A DNA stretch of 64,000 nt from Tetracladium setigerum (lineage: Eukaryota > Ascomycota > Leotiomycetes > Helotiales): the NCBI GenBank assembly GCA_031472005.1, contig PZJY01000013.1, positions 1,178,001 through 1,242,000 on the forward strand. Reading direction: 5' to 3'. How positions within the stretch are numbered: the first letter of the stretch is position 1; each line of letters starts with the position of its first letter. Positions 45,721 to 57,388 of the stretch are shown here, piece by piece. The notes beneath the pieces were generated by a model. It did no database searches. It saw only the letters and a program-made list of their open reading frames with translations, and was not told the DNA's origin. The position numbers and the translations under genes were made by a program.

Positions 45721-46029
45721 GTTGTCGAAAGAGTGCCAAGAACAACGTTGTGCTTTGACGCCAAAGTCTATTTAGCCAAGTACGAAGTACGGGGATGCGG
45801 CAGATTGGTCATAAAGTCTATTGTGAAGGTTACGGTGCAACTTCACTACCGACATCCGCTTCACTCCGTGCCTGAAGTTAATTACTTGATTCTACAAATA
45901 CCTGATGGATCTCTTCTGTCCCACTCTCTTTTGTCCATTGTTTGGTGTACAACTTTCGCGGATATTTGCTTTCTCCTTCAGTTGAAGCAGGGCTTCACTC
46001 TTACTTGTTTTGTTGCCTATGGAACTCAC

Positions 46030-47923
46030 ATGATGTTGTCGTCTTCTTCATCCCCGGCCGCTTCGGGTCCATCTATGACTGGTCTAGCCGCTCCTCCCAG
46101 CAGTGTCTACATCATCACCTCGGATGGCCGCGCGCTCAAATTGCCCATTCCATCTCGCTCGGCCAGAGACCCATTGAATTGGAGTCTCGCAAAACGATGC
46201 TCGGCGTTTGGGTCCTTGTTACTGTTTACCATTGTTGCACTTACCCAAGGTCTCGGCCCTGGAGTCATTCTACCAGAGTTACAGGAGGTGTACAAAGATG
46301 TAAGAAAATGTCTTGCTGTTACTCTCATGCCGATTTCTGATTACAGTCTTCCAGGAACCGTACTTCGGTGTAGGTCTGATCGCCTCTGCAGGCTCTCTCT
46401 TCCTTGGAATTGGAGCTTTTGTCTGGGTTCCTCTATCTCTCGCCATCGGCAGACGCCCGGTTTTCTTGTTGTGTAACATTATTCATCTTCTGGCAACTTT
46501 GGGTGCATGTGTTTCTCAGAATTTTGAACAGCACCTCGCAGCCATTTGTGTCCAAGGCTTTGCCTTGGGAATTATGCCATCCTTGGTACGTACCACTTTC
46601 ATCATATGGATTTTTATTGCTTTTCGTTCTTCCTGAAATGACTCGCGCTTCGTCTAAAGTTGCAATTACTAACGTCAAGAAATGTTTTAGGTACGTTTAG
46701 TATACTGATCATAACATACCTGTCCATGCTAACTCTTTCACAAAGATAATCTTAATGATTATTGATCTGACATTTGTTACACAAAGAGCCACCGCAATCT
46801 CTCTTTTCTCAACTCTCTGCGGCCTGGTCTCCAACACCACCCTCACCGCTGTGCCAAGCTTGATCAGGCGGTACAATACATGGCGGGTCTTCTACTGGTT
46901 CGGTATACCACCAGCTGTCTTGTCACTTATCGTGGCTCTCTTCTTTTATCCAGAGACATATTTCCGTCGACCTCCAGTTGCTTTCGATGGCCGCATTCTC
47001 GCCCAATCCTCAGCTGAGACGATCAGTATCTATGGCGGCTGGTCAGACATCGATCAAGAAAAAGAGCTTCCTGACTTACCAAAATCACGAATCAGCCTTA
47101 AATTGAGCGAGCTAAAATTCTGGAACACTACGACAGGCAGCTGGAGCGCCATGGGACGTTGCTATCCACAAATCTTACTTGCTTTTGTCAACCCAATGAT
47201 CGTTTGGGTCATGCTTTTGAAAGCCTTGATTCTAGGCTGCTTCATCGCATTTGGTGTTACGTTCCCCAAAATCCTAACGGCTCCCCCATATAATTTGCCG
47301 ATCGAGAAGTTGGTACTCATCTACCTTTCAGCAGCAGCCGGCGCTACTCTATCCTTCCCGATGGCTGGACCGATGATGACACGGATCTCACTTGGCCTTG
47401 CATCTCGCAATGGAGGTCGACAAAATCCAGAACATTATCTTGCCGGTTTCATCATTCCTATCCTTCTTGGCTTTGGGGGTCAATTGCTATATGGTCTCGC
47501 TGGAGAGTATCACCTTCCACTCGGCGTCATCTTTCTCTCATATGCCATGATATCCTTGGGCTTCGTCTCTTTATACACAGCAGTCAGTACACCCTGTCAT
47601 CCATACTTATTCTTCCCCTTCTTAACTAACTTTGTTATCATCAATAGACTGCCTTGTGGTCAACAGAAGCCTTCCCACGCTGGGCTGCTGCAAGTATCAG
47701 CGTCGTCTCGGGAGGTGCCTACGTCATAAGCTTTGCCCTATCCTTCTCCATCGAGCCATGGATCAAAAAAGAGGGTTTCGCAAAAGCTAATGGGGAGCTC
47801 GCTGCTCTATTCTTGATCGTGGGCTTGTTTGGCATTCCCATTGCGATCTGGGGAATGAAATTCAGAGGATATGTTGAACATCGCTGGGGTCAGAGTGAAG
47901 CGGGGGCCTTGAGACCTCAATAG
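46030..47923 (+). CDS. Major facilitator superfamily transporter (12 helices)
   Basis: Proton-coupled or facilitated transporter; substrate unknown. Exons 46030-46299, 46355-46585, 46746-47582 and 47648-47923 join in phase 0 to 537 residues. Twelve hydrophobic segments are visible. The loop between helices 2 and 3 has the A-motif remnant PLSLAIGRRPVFL, and the segment before helix 1 has the fungal DPLNWSLAKR motif. A long cytosolic loop after helix 6 is rich in Ser and acidic residues (SIYGGWSDIDQEKELPDLPKS). The DPLNW motif and layout fit fungal drug:H+ antiporter-like MFS proteins. The intron 46586-46745 (160 bp) looks like two introns back to back with no exon between them (see findings). 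The second ATG of the ATGATG start is equally possible. Confidence 0.88.
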
Positions 47924-48463
47924 GGAAAGAAAGAGGCAGAGAAATAATAAAAAAGAACCAAAAGAGTGGGGGGAGCAAAAAAATACAGGGGGCAGATGGA
48001 GGTGGGCTTGTCTTCAGGGTTGTAAATAAAATATAGATGTGCTGGTAACATTGATCCTGTGGTTCTAGACATTAATAAAAGCTGCTGAAATCCAATTCCC
48101 GTTTTTGAGAGTATTCCAGTAAGCGTGGAGGTACAGTGCTTGGACATGTACTGTACCAGCCAGCTCCAGGGTGATTGACGTCTACCATCCCTCCACTGTA
48201 AAGCAAGGTAATGAGCCAACTAAAAGAAGTTAGTACTGCAGGGCCATTGAATGAAAAATTGATCTAAGCTTCTGCTTTCCGTTTTATTGTTGCTCTCGTA
48301 TGGATTCATGTACATTCTTTCTCAGACTCACAAATACAAAATTCGGAAGATGGCATGGTTACGATTAAACATTTTTCATTAACCATAACAGCTTTTTCAT
48401 CTATGTACTATCATATCATGCAACATTATCGTCTCATTTCATGACCACAAAAACAACCCCTCT
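47924..48463. other. Convergent intergenic region
   Basis: 540 bp between the 3' ends of the MFS and aminopeptidase genes. One TGTACTGTA copy at 48147-48155; otherwise nothing seen. Confidence 0.6.
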
Positions 48464-50150
48464 CTAAAGCTCAGCAACTGGGACGTGTCCACATCCACCA
48501 CCGATATCGTGGGTGTCGTGCTCAGGGTCACGAGTGTACTCCTGCTTCCACTCAGATCGCTTAGCAATGTGCTCCTCTCTCTTTCCGAGTCCGAGACTCT
48601 CCAAGGAGCGAGCATAGGTGGCAATAGCGTGGGCGGCAGCCTTGGAGTTTTGAATCCAAGCACCCATGTTGGTGTTCTTGATGGTATCTCCGGCAGCGTG
48701 ATAATTGATATCATATGCGACGCCAACCTTTCCACCGAATAATTTGACCTCTTCGGCTGTCTTAAGTTGCTCGGCACCTGTGAACAAGCCACCGACTGGG
48801 ACACCGGCATCGGCGAAAGCCTTGTAATCGGATCGGGCGGTGAAGGCGGTTGGGACGTGGTTAAGTTGAGCGTCGTTGGTGAAGTAGTCCTCGAAGAGCT
48901 TCTCGACTGGTCCGGATCCTGGTGGGCCGGTGAGGTTGAAGGCGCTTCCGTCTCCATCATAGATGGCGTAGACAAAGTTGGAGAGGCGATCATGTCGAAG
49001 TTGAGGTAGACGGCGATCTTGGCAAGCTCCTCTGGCGACAAGCTGGCGACATAGGCGGTGGAACCGAGAAGTCCGATTTCCTCAGCAGACCAGAAGGCGA
49101 AACGAACGGCGTTCTTGACGGAGAAGGCAGTCAATTGCTTAGCAATCTCGAGGAGACCGATAATTCCAGATCCATCATCGTTGATACCGGGACCTGGGAA
49201 AGTTAATTTTCAGTTCATACGATCTAGTCGCCGCCAAGACAAGATATTGGCAGGTGGAAGATTCTTACCAGCTGGGACGGAATCACTGTGACCTCCGGAG
49301 AGAACGACATTGTCGTGGTCTCCTCCAATTGTCTCTGCAATGACATTGACGGTGAGACCACGGGAGACGAGTCCGACTTTGACGGTAACAGTCTTGGGGG
49401 CAGTCTTGAGGGACTCAACCAATGCAAGACCCTCAGCTTGGGAAATGATAAGGGTGATTGGGTAATTGCCTGGGACACCCAACGTTGGTTGGATTCCGAC
49501 AGGAGAGTTGTTGTAAAGGACAACGGCCAAGGCACCAGCAGCCTTTCCGAATTCAGCTTTAATTTGGAAGGAGCAGACACCTCTTGAGACAAGAGCAATC
49601 TTGCCAACCAAGTTAACTCCTGCCCAGTCGGCCTGAATCTGTTAGACAAATACCATCAGGGGGGAGGGAAGATTGACATACAGCATCACAGCCCAAGTTG
49701 GGAACGGTAAGGATTTCACCAGTGGCCTCTCCCTCGGGTCCCAAGGTAGCTCCGGTACCTGTGAGAACGGTGCTGTCGAATGCGACAGTAGCCTGAGGTG
49801 TGAAGACTTCAAATTCGTGGTACTTGACGGTGTAGTAATCACTCAGGGCCAAGAATTGGTTGTAGATCCAATCGGTGGTGGCCTTGTGACCTGGAGTGAA
49901 GACAGCTCTGTTCTTTCCTTCGGTGGCATATGCAATTGCTTGCAGTTGCTCGGCCTTCTTGAGGATCTCGCTTCGGAGGAGAACACGACGAAGTTGGTTC
50001 TTGACGCTTGTTAGAAGAGGGTTATAATGAGTCTATAAGAGCAAAACTCACAGATTGAACCAACGGAAGTTGGCGAGGCCCAAGAGCATTTTCCTCGGCA
50101 ACGACAAAGGTCGCGAGGGCAGCAACAGCTGAGACGATTTGGAACTTCAT
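48464..50150 (-). CDS. Secreted/vacuolar M28 aminopeptidase with PA domain, one frameshift
   Basis: Zinc aminopeptidase of the aminopeptidase Y / leucine aminopeptidase 2 group. Exons 50150-50052, 49999-49682, 49632-49269 and 49193-48464; 503 residues if one base is added. A signal peptide covers residues 1-18 (MKFQIVSAVAALATFVVA). A PA domain follows (GKIALVSRGVCSFQIKAE). Zinc and catalytic residues sit in GGHSDSV, GINDDGSG, WSAEEIGLLGS, NFDMIASP and YHAAGDT. The frame breaks at 48978-48979: the coding strand reads CCAACTTTG, whereas CCAAACTTTG would continue SPNFVYAIYDGDGSAFNLTG, the conserved text. The downstream frame then runs uninterrupted to the stop at 48464. I read this as a missing base in an A run. 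Confidence 0.9.
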
Positions 50151-52728
50151 GATGAGAATCTCGAAGGATGCTTGTCTGCTGAAGAAGAGGCAAGTGAGAA
50201 ATCGTTTCCAGGCGCGGGAAACATGCTCTTTATGTAGCTGCCCTGCTCAGGTACCTTGCACCATATTACGATTTGCAATCGTCAACAGCCATGCACCTTT
50301 CACCATGACCACCCATGACTAGGTATAATCCAGGCAGGAGACAAGAATGGTGGCGCAACAAGCGCAGCTACAGATCAACAAGCACACGGATTGGCCAAAA
50401 CAGGAGACCGACAACCGAGCGAGGCCGTAAACAGTAACGGTCGTACATCTCTCCCGCCGAAGAAGCTGCAGTGAACAGTCTAAACGACTATCATAGAAAT
50501 CAACATCCATCAGATAAATCAGGTACGAGGCCAGCAATGCCAGCCATAGCTCCATGGGCCTGCACAACTTCCCCCTCGAGGCCAATGGAAGGGGGACGGA
50601 TAGTGCCCAGGCGTTAGGCGAGAGAGAAGATGTACCCCGCAGCGAACGATAGAGGTAGGAGCCAAGAACACCAAGACAATGGAGCAGGATGTCGATAACC
50701 GAAGAGGAAGGTCAACACAACTTCCAAGAAATGATTATCTTTTGCCCGCAGATGTCGAACTTTCAGACTCGAATTTCGTGGTGGCGATGATCCGACCAAA
50801 ACAATGGAAATGGCTGGCCGGTTGGCTGGCTGTTCTGGCTGTCTGTCCATGTGACTCCCATTCGAGAAGGTCGATCGAATGTTCCTGAAAAAACGATAAA
50901 GGCCAATAATACTGTAATCGATATCATAATGTACTGTAGAGTCACCTTCACATCCTCCGGAGACTGTGATCCGAGGTCGCGAGGCCATGCAGTGCAGTCT
51001 GCAAGCACTCCTTAGGCCGCGTTCGATAGCTGCTCATATCAAGCTTTATGAAGATCGTTCTCCAAGTCTTCTTGTGCAAAGTAGCCCGGCCTCGCCGCAT
51101 CGGCTACTGCCCGAGAGCGAGGAGCCCTCCATTATTCGACACTCGACAGGGAGGAGCTCAACTCGTATCTTCTACTATCGCAAGACGAATGCCGTGTAGT
51201 AGTAACTCTTGGTAGCGAGGCGCCGAACCCTAGCTGTTTGCTTGTGACCGAGGTACAACAGCGACTTGTGTCTTCCTTCAGGCGTCAGGCGCCAGGAAAT
51301 GCTGCCAACTTCTGCGAGCGGCCGTCAATCATGGTTGCATTGTCGTTGACCGTTGAGTTCGAAGTTTGCTGGGCAGAAATCTATAAGAGATTGTGAGTGA
51401 TTGAGATTACAATCATGCCCACGATGACATCGACGTGACAACGCGTTCGCGCTAATCTCGGGACGCGCCTGAGACGCGGGACCGGCCCGACATTCTCGGC
51501 CTCACCCCCAATTCTGTAATGATACCATCTCGAATATTCATTACAGTATAACGAAAGCATGGAACGCGAATTGCTTTTGTGAGCTATGAACGTCAAGGTT
51601 ACGGTGATTACATCTCGTAAAATCTACGATATTTTCTGATCATTATTTGGCAAATCTTCACCTCCATTCGAGGAACCGTCCAGAGAGACCGAGTGACACC
51701 AAACTCGACTTCCCAGTTAAGTCTCGTTAGGCATCATTATCGGCGCAAAATCGGATATCTCGTTTTTAATTATAACGTGCACCGCTTTCTACAGTACTAT
51801 GTACATCGCGATACCAATTACAAGAATTTTTTGCTTGGGCTGACTTTTTTCTAGTTTTCAACAGGCTGCGTCGTTAGTATCGTCGGCTTCATTCCGACAG
51901 ATGGACTCGTTCTTGACTGCAATACTGTCAAGTAGAAGTACTGTGACTGCACAGTACCGTCCGTTCGGATTCACGGCACCAAACTCAACACGAGAACTCC
52001 AGACTTCCTTGTAGGGTTTCAGTTTCGAAACATGGAGATGCTACAGGGACACCGCAACCCTCCAACTAGCAAACTACACGAGACTTGATTCCATCATTGC
52101 GGAGCTTTCCTTCATCCATGGGTACCCCGTGAGATATCATAGATTCATAGATACTTCAAGATCGAGTGTATCGAGTACTGGACAATCACATGGGGTGAAT
52201 ATAAAGAAAGGAGACTACGATCGAACAGTCTACAGTCCTGCTATAGCACGTACTATACGAGTACTGTATACCTCAGACGAGTACACAACAAGTTCACACG
52301 CTTCCCAATTCGAATCCCATATGATTTCTGCTCAATTTTATTGGACTTTCGGATGAAGTCAAGATAAAGTTAGGACGAAGTTGTGAATGTGCAGGTTAGT
52401 AAGGATGAAGTTGAAACAGTGCACGTTTTGGGACGTCTCCACCCCGACAGCTGTCCCGATCTGGCGTTTGAGTATCCCTTGCTTGAAGATGCTACAGAGT
52501 ACAAGTCAAGTACTTTATAAAGTGCCAAGTCCACAGCAGAGATACAATACCTTTCTTCTTCATCCTCACGTTGCTTCTCTGTTCATTCGTTTGCAGTACT
52601 TGGTACTCTCTACTTTCATTTTTTAGGCCGGTCCTTTATTCTTCATTTCCACATTCGTTTCGTTTGTTCATTCACTTGAAAACCGCGGCTTCTTACCTTC
52701 TTGCCATTTTACAACCAAAGCCAAAATC
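50151..52728. other. Gene-poor divergent intergenic region
   Basis: About 2.6 kb between the aminopeptidase and the small secreted protein, which point away from each other, so both promoters lie here. TGTACTGTA occurs at 50930-50938. No supported ORF. Confidence 0.5.
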
Positions 52729-53299
52729 ATGCACTTCGCCAAGTCAACCCTCTTCCTGCTCTCCCTGACCGTCTCAGCAGTCATCGCCATTCCCATGCGC
52801 GCAGAGCAGCACCAAACTCGAGCCCTCACGATCCGTCCCTACTCCGAGATCCAAATCTCAGACGGTGTCGCCGGCAACGCCAACGCCGAAGCAAGAGCCA
52901 AGTTCCCAGTAAGCAGAAAGAAATCAATCCACTAGTACCTTGTTTTCCTCGCAATAAATTATCTTACTAACACCGCTCCTAAAGCTTGACCCAGCGACAG
53001 CAACAGCGGAAGATTTGCAAGTCGTCAAGAGGGGCGCTCAGGCTGTAGGCGATGCCGAAAATCTAGTTTTCGTCCCCCAGAACGACCAGTCCCAGGAAGG
53101 CAGGAATGGTTTCATCAAAAACAAGGTTCTCAAGAATTACTTGGGCTTGTTGTCCCTGCAGATTCAGAAAGCGCAGGGTGCGAAGGTTCAGGATATTGAT
53201 ACGCGGATTGCGACTGAACAGCGAAAACTTGATACCAACACCAAGACTGATCAGGAGCATGTGGGAGAGCCTAGCAAAGGTGTGCAGTTTGATGGCTGA
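52729..53299 (+). CDS. Small secreted protein
   Basis: Exons 52729-52908 and 52985-53299 (76-bp intron) encode 164 residues. A signal peptide covers about residues 1-20 (MHFAKSTLFLLSLTVSAVIA). The mature protein has no Cys, which sets it apart from typical Cys-rich effectors. It contains IQISDGVAGNANAEARAKFP, a pattern I associate with a widespread family of fungal small secreted proteins, then a helical Lys/Gln-rich C-terminal part (FIKNKVLKNYLGLLSLQIQKAQG, EQRKLDTNTKTD). A Lys-Arg site (VVKRGAQ) might be a Kex2 target. Function unknown; an effector role is only a possibility. It is convergent with the metalloreductase. Confidence 0.78.
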
Positions 53300-53634
53300 T
53301 GTCAATTTCGTGCGGTTGCGCGACTAGGTGATTGGGAAATTATACTGTATGTTCTGGGAATAATCGGCGGGATTCAGGATCAAGTACTAGAATGATGTCT
53401 AAATATAATGCACTAAAAATCCTATTCGCTCGTCCCAGAACCGGCCTTTCAGTTCGACATCGCGAGCCACGCGTTGATGTTATTATTGCTAGCACAAATC
53501 ACCTACAGCTACCAATAGATACGAAGGAAACAAATGCATCACTCAGAAGTCTAAGATTTCGCACTTGCTACAATGCTCGGTTGGGATTAAAGATTTAAAA
53601 TACTATAATATTTGCTCAATATCTGAACATTCTC
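53300..53634. other. Convergent intergenic region
   Basis: 335 bp between the 3' ends of the small secreted protein and the metalloreductase; nothing notable. Confidence 0.6.
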
Positions 53635-55751
53635 TCAATTTTCGGCACGATCATCACACTCCAACGACACATCAAATCTTTCTTCACCCTTCCAAACCAT
53701 CGACCCCGAGTTACAAGCTGCAACACACCTCCTCAGGTCCGAAATCATACTTCCCGGCCCACTCGAAAACACAGCCGTAGGGCCCGTTGAATGACTCTCA
53801 ATAAATTCCTTTAGCAACTCCTCCAACCCTGGTCGACCTACTCCGGCAGTTCTGATCTCTCTCGAGGCTGCCGCTTCACTATCCCGATCACTGGCAGAGG
53901 AGATCTCTTTACTTTCACTGGAAATCTCGCTGACTCCCTTAATTTCGTCGGCTGTGGTATCAGAGGCGCTGTGTTCAGAAGCATCGCGAGTCGTGAAGAT
54001 GCGAATTTTGAGGCCAAGACGGTCTTGCAGGATTTCTAATTCAGGACGCACCCATTCGATATCTCGCTTGTGTCGGACTACCCAAACAAGCTCAATTGCA
54101 CGCGTGGGTTTGTATGAGCTGCTTGTCGCGGGAAGACCAAGAAGGAGAGCTAAAACGTAGGTGATTCCTGTGCCACCAGCTACGCAAATGACGTTGGTCT
54201 CGTCTTTCAGACTCTCCAAGGCGTTAGGCCCATAAGGACCGCTTAAGATAACCGGCGTTGAAACATCACCGTCGGAATTCTCTGCGATCTTTCGCAGTGC
54301 GAGTTGGGCAATTTTCTTCGTCTCTCCCTTTCTGGCTCGGAAGAGGTAGGTGTGTGGAGTCAGTCCATTCGCATCACGCGTCCCTGCATTCATCGGAAGG
54401 AAAGGATGAGATTGCCAGATATTTCCTTCCGTGAAACAAAGGAAGTAATGCTGACCAGGATGGAAAGGAGCATTTGGGTGCGTAAGTTGCAATCGAACAA
54501 CATCCCCATCCTCCGGATCTTTAAAAATCGAAATCGCGGCGTCGGTAGCCAAGAATCCCATGCTCCCATCATCGAGAAATTTGTAGTTCAGCAGCAAGGT
54601 CCGGACTAATCGTGCAATGCGATCGAGGAACCAAACTACGATGCCGGCGATGAGGAAACTTTGCAGTTGCGGCCAGTGTGCGATACATGCGCCCATGTAG
54701 ATGAGAGCGAGGACGTAATGAGCTTTGCGAAAGAATTCGTAGCCTGTGCGGCGTATGACAAATGGGATACTGAGGAAGAAGAGGAGAATCGTGATGATGA
54801 ATGCGACGGTTCCCCAGATCATCCAGTATTCGGCGAGAAGAGCGTCGCCGGTTGAAGGTTGGGGCTTGTAAAAGTAAAAGTCGATCAGGAAGCGAAGGAC
54901 GGTGTGGATCAATGATTGGATAATGATTATATACCCAAGCCAGCGATGAAGGAAGTAGAATTTTTGATAGGGAACACCGGTCAAAAGTGTCAAGATGGAT
55001 TCGCGGCTGGAGAGGAGAATGGAGATGGGTGTTAAGGCGTAGGCGAAGAGACCAACGCGGTTAGCCCACGAACCGATAGATGAGCGAGTGTTGAATACGC
55101 CTGGGTGTTTCTTGACGGGCGTAATCCAAACTTTATATTTCATCGAAACGCATGACCAGATGAGGAAATAAGTTGCAATGATAATTAGGATTAGGACTTG
55201 AAGACGAGTGGTGCGGCCGAAGATGGGGCGGAAGAAGTCTGGGAGCAGATAACGGCGAGTGTGAGAGGCTATGGCGAGGTTCAGGCGGGTGAGGAAAGGT
55301 TTCTTTTGTTTTGGCACATTGGAGTCCGTGGCAGGCAAGCGGATTGCTCCTCCATTGGACTTTCGTGACATGCGAATGATAGCCCAAATGAAGAATGTGG
55401 CGACGAAGGCACCCCAGAACAATCCAAGAGCAATCAAACCTCTATCGTGGCCATTGTACACCTCATCCAAGTAAGCACATGATCTGTGTAATAAAGAGTC
55501 AGTAAGATTGTAACCTTTGAAGCGCTTTTGCGGAGTAAGTTTCGAAGACAGGGTTCGACGTATGGATGGATCTTATGGAGACTATAACTTGTCATTTTTC
55601 TTGTGCAAAAACATACATACCCCGGATCGTTTGTACATGGCATAGAACGCTCAAAGTAACCCCAATGCTGTTCAACCCAAGTGACAACTGAGGGAGTTGG
55701 GGTGGAGGCGGCGGACGAGCTCCCCGAAGCTGGGGCAGCGGTGTGGCTCAT
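53635..55751 (-). CDS. Ferric/cupric reductase transmembrane component (FRE family)
   Basis: Plasma-membrane NADPH-dependent metalloreductase that reduces Fe(III) or Cu(II) before uptake. Exons 55751-55621 and 55483-53635 (137-bp intron) give 659 residues. The ferric-reductase helices carry heme ligands: His in FYFLHRWLGY and in LIHTVLRF, then His in FRKAHYVLALIYMGACIAHW. The FAD region has HPFLPMN preceded by HPGQHYFLCF. The NADPH region has LSGPYGPNAL, VAGGTGITYVLALLL and near the C-terminus SSGPGSM. A Ser/Glu-rich insert (about residues 545-590) lies within the NAD domain. It is divergent from the Ctr copper transporter across 789 bp, which points to a reductive copper uptake pair, though iron reduction is not excluded. 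No signal peptide is needed; the first helix begins at GLIALGLFWGAFVATFF. Confidence 0.92.
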
Positions 55752-56230
55752 TTTCACAGTGTGAGAGTTTTGCCTTTCTACCAGTCTTAAATATCACCAA
55801 AAATGGTGAGCTTGTCAGTAAGAGAGAAGAGGGAAAGATTCAGACGGATCGGGGAAGTGTAGATCTTATTTAAAAGCCAAGTCACTCATAGAGACCGTCG
55901 TCTGTTCTCATTCTTGGCATCCCAACCCAGCTTGAATCCGATTCATTCAATAGATTCAATTTAGCTTAGGAAAAAACAATTGGTCGATGCTCCTCACAAG
56001 CTGAAAACAGACCAATGTTGATTCGCACCTCGCTGTCATTCGAGTTGGGGCAAATCTACAGGTAGACAACGGACGACCTCCCCCATTACGGAGTATTGTA
56101 ACGTCAATGTAGCATGCCCCTCTATTCGCCATACGCAAGACAAAATTCACCAAACCAGTACCATGTATTGGAAATGAATGCTTGCTAACCCCACGTGGTG
56201 GGTAAATTGAAGTTGGGAACCCCAGGAAAA

Positions 56231-56238
56231 TGTGCTCA
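56231..56238 (+). promoter_or_regulatory. Candidate copper-response element TGTGCTCA
   Basis: Exact TGTGCTCA, containing the GCTCA core of Mac1-type copper-response elements (TTTGCTCA in yeast; TGTGCTCA as I recall for Aspergillus Mac1). Lies 303 bp before the Ctr ATG. Confidence 0.6.
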
Positions 56239-56273
56239 AACTCGCTTGCCGAGAGTCTGGGCGAGCGAAGAAG

Positions 56274-56281
56274 TGAGCACA
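56274..56281 (-). promoter_or_regulatory. Candidate copper-response element TGTGCTCA, inverted
   Basis: TGAGCACA on the plus strand, the exact reverse complement of the element 43 bp to its left. Paired inverted copies are common for Mac1-type binding. Confidence 0.6.
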
Positions 56282-56540
56282 CACGAGCAAGTTTTGTAGT
56301 GATTATCATTTGATTAGGCGGCGCATGAGATTATTAACGCGAGAGACCCAGTTAGATGGTTCATATTAAGTTTGTAGTATTGATGCAAGTTCCGATGCTC
56401 CCCGCCGCGGCTCTTTACTATCTGTGAATTTGAACTCTTGCGGTACTTCTTCAACTCCCTTCTAAAAGGTTTTGAACTGTCAAGGTTCTTTTGTTCGAAC
56501 TTGATATTGTTGCATTATTTACATCTAATCAAATTTGAAG

Positions 56541-57193
56541 ATGTCTCATAGTACTCATACAGGAGCAGGCGGAGGGGCTGGCGAGTGTTATTCATCAGTA
56601 AATAAGTCCGCGTTGTTTGTTGACGCAACTCTTTTCAAAATGACCTGGCTAATATTTGACATTAGATGCTATGGAACTGGCATACGACAGACGCATGTAT
56701 GTTCTCACCTCTAAACTCTAGCGGTCCAAGGACTTCGAAGCCGCTGCTTATTTAACTGGCAGGTTTCCTCTCGCCCACATGGGTCATTACAAGCTCTCCC
56801 GTCTTCGCCGCCAGCTGTATTGGAGTCTGTTTCCTCACCGTTGCCCTTGAATTTCTCCGCCGCCTCGGAAGAGACTATGACAGGAATCTCCATTCTCAAC
56901 TTGAACAACGTGCGTCTCGAATCACCCGTCTTAATGGCCGCGAGGGTATCGCCGGACTCACAATCCGAGCCGGACCGATCCAGCAACTTCTTCGCGCCAT
57001 TATCTACGCTGCGACCGTGGGTGTAGCGTACATTCTCATGTTGTTGATAATGTACTTCAATGGCTACATTTTCTTCTCGGTTCTGTTTGGTGCGGGTCTC
57101 GGGAAGTTTTTGTGTGACTGGGCGACGTTTACGGTCGAAAGGGAGACTTTAGAGAAGGAGCCTTTGGTAAGAGGTGCAGCGAAGGAATGCTAG
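56541..57193 (+). CDS. Ctr-family high-affinity copper transporter
   Basis: Trimeric membrane channel for Cu(I). Exons 56541-56597, 56666-56696 (31 bp) and 56763-57193 join to 172 residues. After a short Gly-rich N-terminus comes the Ctr signature MLWNWHTTDACFLSPTWVIT, then helix 1 (FAASCIGVFLLTVALEFLRRLGRDYD), a cytosolic loop, helix 2 (AIIYAATVGVAYILMLLIMYFNGYIF) and helix 3 ending in the GxxxG motif (LFGAGLGKFLCDW). In helix 2 the usual M-x3-M reads as MLLIM, one residue later than expected by my alignment. Few Met clusters precede helix 1, unlike yeast Ctr1. Adjacent to and divergent from a metalloreductase. Confidence 0.88.
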
Positions 57194-57388
57194 TCTCGTG
57201 GTTCGCTATTACCATCTTGTGTAAGAATGGCGGAGGATATGGTACCTGCTACTGGAACGGGTATAATCAATCTTGAGCTTGGAAATTCGAAATTAACACC
57301 AAAAACAATACCTGATCACTGAAGTCTACAGAAAACTACATTCTCAATTTAAGGTTATGTGTAGGCCAACTCATCTCTCAACATCTTT

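Larger units (their letters stand above)
42940..46029. other. Accessory region with gene relics
   Basis: About 3.1 kb between the His-Cys-box gene and the MFS gene. It holds an acidic short ORF at 43029-43262, a stop-interrupted ORF (43507-44061) and a decayed dehydrogenase (about 44580-45720, minus). The right end must contain the MFS promoter; TACGGAGTA lies at 45563-45571. Confidence 0.5.
55752..56540. promoter_or_regulatory. Shared divergent promoter, metalloreductase / Ctr transporter
   Basis: 789 bp between two outward start codons. Holds two inverted TGTGCTCA elements closer to the Ctr gene and a TACGGAGTA copy (56087-56095). Joint control by copper status is an inference from gene content and the elements. 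Confidence 0.75.
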
